DNA from: Mesostigma viride | Taxonomy: Eukaryota > Streptophyta > Mesostigmatophyceae > Mesostigmatales > Mesostigmataceae | Direction: 5' to 3' | Assembly: GCA_009746045.1 (NCBI GenBank) | Contig: RPFO01000034.1 | Location: forward strand, 734,961-796,960 | DNA length: 62,000 bases | Shown here: positions 10,207 to 21,200 of the stretch, in pieces | Position numbering within the stretch: position 1 is the stretch's first letter | Layout: each line of letters starts with the position of its first letter | The notes under the pieces: model-generated | What the model was told of the DNA's origin: nothing | What the model saw: only the letters and a program-made list of their open reading frames with translations | The model's database searches: none | Made by a program: the position numbers and the translations under genes

Positions 10207-10241
10207 CAATTCAATTCAATTCAATTCAATTCAATTCAATT
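10207..10241 (+). repeat. (AATTC)n retroelement tail
   Basis: About seven AATTC units directly after the terminal hairpin; the 3' tail of element copy 1. Confidence 0.9.
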
Positions 10242-10248
10242 CAGTCTA

Positions 10249-12259
10249 GCATTAGGGGCGCTGGCTTCTCACGCATATAACAAGAGCTTGTTGGCTTGAG
10301 TTGTGGTAGGTTTCTGGTTTGTGTTGAACTTTCACCTGTAGAACAGCACAACCTTGGTACAACATCTGACAGCCGGCTAGATAAAATCCACCTCGCACTA
10401 GATTAGATCTGCGCACTGTCCGGCTTGGGGCGTAACAGTTTCGTTCTCGACAGCGTTTCGTTTCACGAGCCCCGCCCCACCGGAGGTCAGCAAGCTCCCT
10501 GTCGCCATGTGCACACAGAGTGCACAAGCGTGCTCTATGTACAAGAGTGCGCCAGAGTGCGCCAGAGTGCAGATATTGCAGAGAGGCTGGGCATGCTGCC
10601 AGTCGGCACTGCCCGCGTTCCCAGCACTATAACAACCCCCCTTCCCATGAAGTGTAGCAATCCCTCCCCCCCCCCCATGCCGCAGCTGCCACTCGTCACA
10701 CGGTGCACGGGGAACCTGTGGTCAGCAGACCCTGCCAGGCTTCCGGGTCCCCACATGCTGCAGCACAGTTCCCGGGGTATGGCAGTGTGCCATAGTAGTC
10801 CTGCCACCCTGGCCTGTGCCCAGCTACCCGGCCACGATGGCAGTAATTGCGCGACGCACGCAGAACGCCACTTCCTTGCCGCAAACCGGCCAAGACGTGC
10901 CAGACAGCTAAATCCCAATGGCTGCCGGCCAGCAGCGGAAAAATCCAAGGCGCATCTCTCCTGGTGTGTATCTGGCTTGCATGATCGCTCCCTCGCACAG
11001 CTCCCATGTTAACTTCTGGGAGCTACCGCCCTTTGCCGGGCATCCACTTGGATGTGGATCCCCTCAGTACGGAGCTAGTCCTCACGCGAGACTCAGATGG
11101 TGACCCGAAAGACGGGAGGAAGAGAAAAGGACGGATGCACGCATGGCCTGGCACAGGGAGCGGGCCATTGGCGTGACCCCGGAGCAAACTCCCAAGTCTG
11201 ACTAGGTCTTCTCGAAACAAAGAAGAGCCTGAATTAAGCTTCTGTAGGGGGGATTTAGAGCACTCGTTGCGTGCAGGTGGCCCACAGCTCAACCAAGCGC
11301 AGGGAGCCCCCGGACACTGCTATTAAGAAAAATCTGGCGGTGGGAGTCTGGCCAATCCCAGCGGGAGTCCACCTAACGACGCCTGACTTGAACATGCCGG
11401 TTCAAACCAACCAAAGGAGCGGACCAGCAAACGAGCCGCGATTTGCAAGCGTTTCTCAGGTCCACCCAACAGGAAGCCTGGCACGCCGAGCCGTGTGCCC
11501 CCAGCCATCGAGGCCACCAGACATGTGCCCCCTGCTTACGGAGTCCCCTGCCAATAGAGACCAGGCAGCCACGCCGTGCAGGGCATGGGAACTTGGAAGC
11601 AAGGAATACATAGTAATGCCTTGATGGATGTATAGTGATGCCCTGATGGATGTAGTAGTAGAGTGATAGTCACCCGTCAAGGGTCTATGGCAAACGTCAC
11701 GCATCGGTGGCCCCGGGCGCAGCATGCGTGGCAGTTGTGGCTCGATGGCAATCCACAACACATGCATGGCCCCGGGCGCGTTCGCAACCCACAACACATG
11801 CATGGCCCCAGGCTTGATGGCAATTCATGATACTGCTACCACCGTCGTGAACTGCTGCTGTCGCTGCAACGGCGGTCCGGATCCCCCGTGCAAGCGCGCC
11901 AGGGCAATGCCATGAATGCCAGCATTGCTCATGAGCATCATCGCCACAGCATGGGGTGACAGCATGGCGGGCAAATGATTGATTGATTGCGTTGTGGACT
12001 GATACCATCACCAGGTCACCATGGCGCTCTTCGACAGATCACGCGCCGGTCCTCACCCAGAAAAACGATATGTCCAGTCCGAGGAACTCAGGTGACCGCG
12101 CTAGATGTAGCAACTCTAACTTGGCGCGGCGACGTCAAATGTATCACGGCACTCAGATCAACTGCGGCAGGCCTTTGACGTGATTGCTCTCAGGGTCATG
12201 AAATGGGGTTGGACTCTGCAGTTCTGGCACGGTGACGTTTGATACAAATAATCCCATCC
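10249..12259. other. Gene-free spacer with small repeats
   Basis: ORFs here are short, overlap on both strands and show no domain. Minor repeats: GTGCGCCAGA at ~10548-10570, a G/C-run at ~10666, and a ~45-bp unit with ACACATGCATGGCCCC at ~11700-11830. It is the 3' flank of gene A; I could not place a polyadenylation signal with confidence. Confidence 0.5.
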
Positions 12260-15159
12260 TCAAGTCACCGCGCTCTCGACCAAAAAACGCGAAGCCGCCG
12301 ACGAGAGCGGGTCGGCCGCGGTGGCCGCCAGCACGTCGCTCGCCTGCCCCTCGCACGAGCTCCCACAGGATATCCGCGCCAAGTACAGCCCAGTGTCCGT
12401 CTGGAACGCGTACTGCCCCTCCCATAACGCGACCGGCTTGAGCTGGGCGGGACCGTGCGATGCCAAGGAGACACCGTCAGGGAGCCCCTGGAGCGCGACG
12501 CCCAGACGGGACCCTGACGGGAAGCACTCGAGGCAGCGGGTGATGTACATGCCGTTATCCGCACGGAGACCGATGGTGCCGGTGCCGGCGCGGATGACGG
12601 TGAATTTGGCCTCAGGGGCGGAGGGAGAGCTCGCGTCGATGCTGATGACGTCACCGGCCGTGGCGGCCGGGACGCACCCGGGGCAGCGGGACAGGTACCG
12701 GTTCGTGCTGGCACGTAGAGTGACGGTGGAGAGGTTTATGAAGTCGCCAGCCGCGGAGTCGAGGGGGGGGGACCCGGGAGCACGGGGGGGTGAGGAGGGT
12801 AGCCGGGGGAAGGAGGGGGTGATGGGGGGGCTGGGCCAGCGGGGAAAGGGGGGGGGCGTGAGGGGGGGCTGGGTTGGGCGGGGGTGGCACTGGCGGGGCT
12901 GGGTTTGGTGGGGGCGGTGGGGGAAGCTCAGGGGGTGGCAGCCGGGGAAAGGGGGGCGGTCGGGGGGCCGTGAGGGTGCGCGCGGTGGCGCGCTGGGGCC
13001 AGGTGGCGGCGCAGGCGGCTGGAAGGCTGTTGAAGTGGGGAGCACACACCCCACACCCGCACATACACCCACACAAAAAACAAATGTCATACGCAGCATA
13101 GGATTAATGAGACAAGCAGCATAGGCTTCGAATCGTGCACATCAATTCCATATGAGTTGATACAGGTTGATACATTAGTGTTGGTAGGGATTGTGAGGAT
13201 TGCCACGGATGTTCCTATGGCCAGTATCAGTGTAGGTATACACAACGATCGATTCCGCCTGCCGTGATACTAGCCACGTTGGCGACTTCCATACTAAAGG
13301 TATACACAAGGGTCGATGGCAGCATAGCAGCAGGTCGATGGCACCAGCATGACATGCTGTCATGATCACGAGCCTGTATACCCCCCCACACTTCGGATTT
13401 AGCGCACCCACAGAAGATGCCAGAGTGAGACTCCTCGTGAGAGGCGTTGAGTGCAGCTCTGGCTTGCCTTCGGGCATGAGGGAAGACGGGAGTCTCTGCC
13501 CCTTTTTTGTTGGGCAAGAAACGGGGACGGAAAGCACTAGAAGAGCTCCGCGGCTCCCCTAATGGAACAACGTGACTAATTCATTCAATCATTCATGTAC
13601 TACTATTGCCGGATCGTTAGCCTGTCCTTTTAGCTAGCCGCGCCCGATTGCAGCTGTGGCATGCCTTTGGCATGAAGGAGACTGGGGGTCTCTGCCCTTT
13701 CTCCTGTAGTGCACACACAGGGATTAAAAGCACTTCGGTGCTCCGTGACTCCCCAACGGGAGCACGAGTTTAATTAATTAATTAATTAATGTACTACTAT
13801 TAATTAGTGATGACGCGCGTCCTATGCACATATCATAATCATGCCTGTCATCTGCACAGGCCTGTTCCAGGTCATGTGCGCAGATGTATCAAGAGCATGA
13901 CCCCATTCGCTGTGCATAAAAGAGCACAGGATCGCGGGGGGCAGAGCTTTGGGGCCGGCCGGCCAGCCAGGGTGCCGAGAGGGTTTCCCAGTGCATTCCT
14001 GACTTACTAGATTTCATCTTTCTTGATCCCTCCCTGTGGGTGGATGCTCTAGGCAGCGCTCCTGGTCCACATTCACGGCTCTTGCCACACACTGGAAAGA
14101 TATGGTAGTATTTGGAAAATGCAAAACTGCCTGCCAACTGCCGGGCGTGGCCAAGCATTTGCATAGGGATGGAGCACGAAATGTGACTCAAGCCACCGGC
14201 CCACCGCCATGGCTGCATTGCCTTCTCCCGTGGTGGAGGCGTGGGAAGATGCAGAGTGACCCCACGGAAATCGGCGTGTTGAGGTGCTAGGTAAGGACAG
14301 GGGTGAGGGAATAGGAGTAGATAAAGCCTAATCAAGCCCGACGCGAAGAAGCAGGAATGGTTGGATGCTGAACTCATAGTGCGGATCCTAACCATTTACT
14401 GGGGTACCATTTACCAGTTTTTACCATTTACCATGTACCACTTACCATGTACCTCCTATGGTTTCGTGTTTGGACAACAACCAGTTCGTGAGGTCAGGGT
14501 AGGCCTTGCACCTAGGAAGGCGGCGCTAAGGATGATGGTGTGAAAAGGTAAACGCGGTCACCTGACGGCGTTGGGACCAGGGCTAGGAAGGCGCTGCTGG
14601 TGATGAGCATACAGAGAGAGGTAGTAGAGGCATACCTGACGGCGTGGGGATTAGAGCTAGGGGGGGGGGGGGCGCGAAGGACTATGGCAGGAGGGAGGGA
14701 AGGGACGGCAGCGTACCTGATGGCGTTGACAGCAGAGCCACGCTTTTGACCGAAGAGAGCCCTTCCGCCTGTGGCCAGACAAGGGAGTGCTCGCATGGCA
14801 GTCACGGCAAAGCTCGCGATTAAGATAGCCGACGTTCAAAAGCTAGTCAGGCTACGCTCACGATTCCATCAAGCCATCAGGCAATGATCACAAGTTACTC
14901 AGACAATGCTCACAATTTAGTTAGGCGATGCCCACACTTTAGCTAGGCAATGCTCATAGCTTAGCTAGGCCACACTTTATTCAGCCAATGCTCACAGTTT
15001 AGTGAGGCAATGCTCGTGATGTTGTTATATTCAGGCAACGCTCACTATTGGGTAAGGCAACGCTCGCGCTGTAGTAAAACAAAGGCAGGGGAGGCCGGTT
15101 GCAGAGCCCGCTAGAGAAATGCTGGAGCCCACCTGCGTGATGCCCTAATAATAATAATA

Positions 15160-15218
<59 letters not shown>

Positions 15219-18200
15219 GCCTGCCAGAGTGATGCCCTACACTTTCACTACATCCAGGTCGGCAGCAACGGCTGACAAGCCCCTCCAATTGGCCCCTTTT
15301 CCAAACGCATAGCCTATCAGAAAACTATCGTGCAGTTCAATTAATGGTTGGCATTGATTTCATCAAAAGTACATGCTGAAGTATTCAACCACAACACTTC
15401 ATTACCTAGGCCGGTATACCAGGATGCTCCATAGGTACACCAGCAGGCTGGAGCCGCACAATATCCATCTTCACACCCTTGACCGCAAGCATCTATGCCG
15501 CGGCTCACCTTCAAGGCGGTGAGCAATTGGCCCCCCTCCACAGACGACACCAGCTTGGACTTGGTCGCCAGCAGGTCGCTGACGTTGGCAGACGAGACGG
15601 TGGTCCCCAGCTGGGCAAAGACCCTGCAGGGATGGGAGTGGGGGATGTAGGGTTGGGCAGCAGAGGAGCCATGACAGTGACACATTTCCGAAATGCAAAT
15701 GAAACCAGGCAGAAATGGAAACTTGAAAGCAGCAACCCCAGTAGTCTGGCACCGGTGGGTGTTGCGGCATCCCGCACGCTGACGTATAAACCAAGTGTTG
15801 CGTACAACCACATGTCTTTTTTTTCCCCATCATGATGAACACTGGATAAGGGCAAGCGTGCGGAGGCCTGGATGACATGGATGGCTCAAGAGAAGGCTTT
15901 CGCCTGCACTGCCAAACAAATGACGCAGGGTCCAACTACACAGGGAGCGCAGCACAGTCAGCTGCGTCTGTCGCCCCCCCACGACGTGCGGACCTGCCGT
16001 TCGCACCCACCCATGTTGACAATTAAACAACCCACCACTTAGGGCAACCCACCCTCCTGGTTACTTAACCTCCTGGCTAACTTCGCAACCCTCCCTTCTG
16101 GCTACCAAATCATCCGACCTCAGGTTGGGCTAAGTTAGCCCAACCTCACGGTTGATGACTTCAGTCCACCCTAATATTTTCCATCTATGCACCTGCTAGG
16201 CCCATCAACAAACCCACCCCTGTGTCTTGATGATCAAGTTGAAGGACACCAACAAACCCACCCCTGTGTCTTGATGATCAAGTTGAAGGATACCAACAAA
16301 CCCACCCCTGTGTCTTGATGATCAAGTTGAAGGACACCAACAAACCCACCCCTGTGTCTTGATGATCAAGTTGAAGGATACCAACAAACCCACCCCTGTG
16401 TCTTGATGATCAGGTTGAAGGACACCAACAAACCCACCCCTGTGTCTTGATGATCACGTTGAAGGACACCAACAAACCCACCCCTGTGTCTTGATGATCA
16501 CGTTGAAGGACACCAACAAACCCACCCCTGTGTCTTGATGACCAAGTTGAAGGACACCAACAAACCCACCCCTGTGTCTTGATGATCACGTTGAAGGACA
16601 CCAACAAACCCACCCCTGTGTCTTGATGATCAAGTTGAAGGATACCAACAAACCCACCCCTGTGTCTTCATGATCACGTTGAAGGACACCAACACACCCA
16701 CCCCTGTGTCTTGATGATCACGTTGAAGGACACCAACAAACCCACCCCTGTGTCTTGATGATCAAGTTGAAGGACACCAACAAACCCACCCCTGTGTCTT
16801 GATGATCAAGTTGAAGGACACCAACAAACCCACCCCTGTGTCTTGATGATCAACACCAACAAACCCACCCCTGTGTCTTGATGACCAAGTTGAAGGACAC
16901 CAACAAACCCACCCCTGTGTCTTGATGATCACGTTGAAGGACACCAACACACCCACCCCTGTGTCTTGATGACCACGTTGAAGGACACCAACAAACCCAC
17001 CCCTGTGTCTTGATGATCACGTTGAAGGACACCAACAAACCCACCCCTGTGTCTTGATGATCAAGTTGAAGGATACCAACACACCCACCCCTGTGTCTTG
17101 ATGATCAAGTTGAAGGACACCAACAAACCCACCCCTGTGTCTTGATGATCAAGTTGAAGGACACCAACAAACCCACCCCTGTGTCTTGATGATCAAGTTG
17201 AAGGACACCAACAAACCCACCCCTGTGTCTTGATGATCACGTTGAAGGACACCAACAAACCCACCCCTGTGTCTTGATGATCACGTTGAAGGACACCAAC
17301 AAACCCACCCCTGTGTCTTGATGATCAAGTTGAAGGACACCAACAAACCCACCCCTGTATCTTGATGATCACGTTGAAGGACACCAACACACCCACCCCT
17401 GTGTCTTGATGATCACGTTGAAGGACACCAACACACCCACCCCTGTGTCTTGATGATCAAGTTGAAGGACACCAACAAACCCACCCCTGTGTCTTGATGA
17501 TCACGTTGAAGGACACCAACACACCCACCCCTGTGTCTTGATGATCAGGTTGAAGGACACCAACAAACCCACCCCTGTGTCTTGATGATCAAGTTGAAGG
17601 AGACCACTCGCAACCGCTCACGCCGCACCCCTAGCACCGACGCCACCGCGGCCAGGTAGGCTTCAAACTGGGCCTGGCGCACGTCACCCTGCAGCTCCAC
17701 CTGGGTGATGACTGCAGGGTGTGCCAGGGGATACAAGACGCGCATATGGGAAGCAAGTGGCGTGAGCAGGCCACCACCACGTGGATGCAAGCACACAGTG
17801 GATGTCAAAACAGTGATAAAAATAACAGTATATAAAAAAACATACAAACGCACAACAGAGTGCACTCCATACAGCCCAAAGCGCCCAGCGGCCCCTGCTA
17901 GTTGGTTTGGTCCCCGCGAGTTTCACCCCCTGGAAAAGGTGTTCGTTACTAAGTACCGAAAGGATGGTCCAGCACGCAACTGGCAGCGCAAAGACGCCAA
18001 CGGATATGCTCACATTGCGGCGATATGGAAGAAACCTCCACCGCCGTCACGTTTTTTAACCCTTGAGTCTGATGTGTTTCGGCAGCACAGGAACACAGCA
18101 CAATCATCCAGCATAAAAAAATACATTTATGTTTTGTGACATAACGCAATTATGATATAAAATGGCAGGAGAGCGACAGGACGCTGGACGTACAAGGGTC

Positions 18201-21200
18201 GCAAAATGGTCAGTTAGTAATGGGTTATGGTGACAAGCATACTGAGAGCGCCCAACAAGCACACCACGAGCTCCAAGCAAACCACATCGGCATCTGACCT
18301 GGCACACCCGCTACCCAGACACACACAACCCAGAGACGAGGGGACGAGCATCCCACGGAAACGCCAAGCAAGCCACCTGGATCGGACGAACCATGCCCAC
18401 GCTATCAAACCCAGTGTTGAGTCAGGGAGACAGGTCAGTTTCCACAGTTAGACGAGCGCGCCATGAACATCAAACAAGACCACCTGCACCTGACTCGACA
18501 CTTAGCTATCAAACCCACAGTACCCGAGCCAGGGCTAAGATCAACAAATGTACAGTGAACACGCAACAAATAAACCACCTGCCCTTTAATCATCTATCTG
18601 ACTGATCTGATCTAACACACTCACACTAACTAAGCCAGGGCTAGGGTCAACAAACATGCCACAAACGCCATACAAACCACCCTAATGCAACCACGCTACT
18701 TATACCCGGCTAGGGCCAACAAACATACCACAAACGCCGTACAAACCACCCTAATGCAACCACGCTACTTATACCCGGCTAGGGCCAACAAACATACCAC
18801 AAACGCCATACAAACCACCCTAATGCAACCACGCTACTTATACCCGGCTAGGGCCAACAAACATACCACAAACGCCGTACAAACCACCCTAATGCAACCA
18901 CGCTACTTATACCCGGCTAGGGCCAACAAACATACCACAAACGCCATACAAACCACCCTAATGCAACCACGCTACTCATACCCGGCTAGGGCCAACAAAC
19001 ATACCACAAACGCCGTACAAACCACCCTTATGCAACCACGCTACTCATACCCGGCTAGGGCCAACAAACATACCACAAACGCCGTACAAACCACCCTAAT
19101 GCAACCACGCTACTTATACCCGGCTAGGGCCAACAAACATACCACAAACGCCGTACAAACCACCCTAATGCAACCACGCTACTCATACCCGGCTAGGGCC
19201 AACAAACATACCACAAACGCCGTACAAACCACCCTTATGCAACCACGCTACTCATACCCGGCTAGGGCCAACAAACATACCACAAACGCCGTACAAACCA
19301 CCCTTATGCAACCACGCTACTCATACCCGGCTAGGGCCAACAAACATACCACAAACGCCGTACAAACCACCCTTATGCAACCACGCTACTCATACCCGGC
19401 TAGGGCCGACAAACATACCACAAACGCCGTACAAACCACCCTAATGCAACCACGCTACTCATACCCGGCTAGGGCCGACAAACATACCACAAACGCCGTA
19501 CAAACCACCCTAATGCAACCACGCTACTCATACCCGGCTAGGGCCAACAAACATACCACAAACGCCATACAAACCACCCTTATGCAACCACGCTACTCAT
19601 ACCCGGCTAGGGCCAACAAACATACCACAAACGCGGACGCCAGCGCGGCCTCCGACGCCAGGTCCTCGAACACGGTCCGCAGGTCGCCCTCGCTCTCGGC
19701 CGACAGCGACTCGATGCGCAGCGCGACGAGCAGGGCATCCAGGGACCCTGCCACGCTACTTGGGGGCGGCCAGGGTGGCATCTGCAGCAGCCGGTGGCCA
19801 AGGGCCGACCTGTCGTGGGGCAGAGGCGTTTGCAGAGGGGAGGATGTGGTAAGGTTTTTCAAAGACGGGGGATGAGCAAAGGCGGGTATTTGTGCAGGGT
19901 GTGCTTGTGGAGACCTCATTATCTGCGGGAACACCCGGCCCAGGCAAGCTCCGTCAAACACAGGTCCAACCAGCGTCCTAAACATAATCATCCGTCATGA
20001 CTATGATTGCGCATGATTCTCCTCCTGGCTTTGAGCCCATGACTACGGTCCCCAGCCTCCCGGACGGAGACACGAGTTCAATTCAATTCGCTCCCAATAC
20101 CACTATCGAGATTGGTTAATCATCGTTGATTACTTAACCAAGCAACTGATTAGTCCCATGTTCTTGGAGGCCAAGCAACCCGGATGATGGTCAAGTCCCA
20201 GCAAAGTTCACCGCTGGGTGGCATTGCCGTCATATCACAGCCTACGAATCCACCGCCACAAAATCGCCATGTACCAGGCACACACGACATTCAGTGGGAG
20301 TTCAGTAGTTTGTGCACACAACGAGTTCAGTAGATGTCTAACGACCCGATCAATTCAAGGGAATGTGGGATTCCATCCATGGCATTCTCCATGGCATAGC
20401 CCTGTGAACATGTCAAGCGATTTGAGATACTATAATCCGAGGCTCCGCAAGGGCGAGCCCTCCATAACAGGTCGCTGTGCCTAGTTCTAGTCTACGCAAA
20501 AGGATCTAGGTGTCGTGAGATGAGGTCGCTTTTCCCAGCTCTAGTCTAGACCAAAGGATCTAGGTGTCGTGAGATGAGGTCGCTTTTCCCAGCTCTAGTC
20601 TAGACCAAAGGATCTAGGTGTCGTGAGAGGAGGTCGCTTTTCCCAGCTCTAGTCTAGACCAAATGATCTAGGCATAATCACTATCATGCGATGAGGGGAC
20701 TACGCATAGATGCAGGCGTGCTGAAGCGAGCAAGACACGCCGGACACTCCCACCCCGTGACATGGGTGTGCCAGCATCCAACGTGGGTTTAGGCGGGGTT
20801 GTACTAATGCCACCTGCAGCAATGCTTCGTTCCGGTCCCATAAAAGTCAGCACCAATAATTTCACACCCGGTGCTCGTTGGCAGCGTGGCGATCTGAGTC
20901 TCTCAGGTGGTGGTTGGCAGCTCGCACTTGATGTTTCTTAGGTGATGCTAGTAGTCGTAATACCGCTAGAGTGTTGAAAAAGTGGGCGGCCCACCTATAT
21001 ATACCTAGATATACTACATATACCACATATATATACCACACATATATACCACATATACCACATATACCACATATACCACATATACCACATATACCACATA
21101 TACCACATATACTACATATACACCAAATATATAGTTTCAAGATATCTACGCATGGGCGGATGAGGTGATGATCCCACAATGGCCAGCTCACCTGGACGTG

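Larger units (their letters stand above)
8290..10241 (+). mobile_element. ORF1-only LINE-like element, copy 1 (intact ORF)
   Basis: About 1.95 kb: a leader with the conserved block CCATGGCTGACGGCGGAG, one intact ORF1 (8437-9783), a ~400-bp 3' UTR ending in the hairpin CTCC-CAAC-GGAG (10189-10200) and an (AATTC)n tail (10207-10241). A 7-bp CAGTCTA at 8283-8289 and 10242-10248 is a possible short target-site duplication. No endonuclease or RT is present between ORF1 and the 3' end. The leader matches the copy at 27.8 kb and the 3' UTR matches the copy ending at 25.8 kb, so this is a defined family rather than a random deletion. The 5' end is estimated from the alignment. Confidence 0.8.

Noticed and set aside
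10425-11012. 195-codon plus-strand ORF
   Set aside because: No domain, opposed by a similar-length minus-strand ORF, and no splice-compatible neighbours.
16206-17604. Regular array that could suggest a CRISPR locus
   Set aside because: The 44-bp units are contiguous with no unique spacers and the window is eukaryotic.
18685-19875. 396-codon plus-strand ORF of 23-residue repeats (NKHTTNAVQTTL)
   Set aside because: It is the translation of the 69-bp intronic minisatellite running into the antisense of a gene A exon; there is no independent coding evidence.
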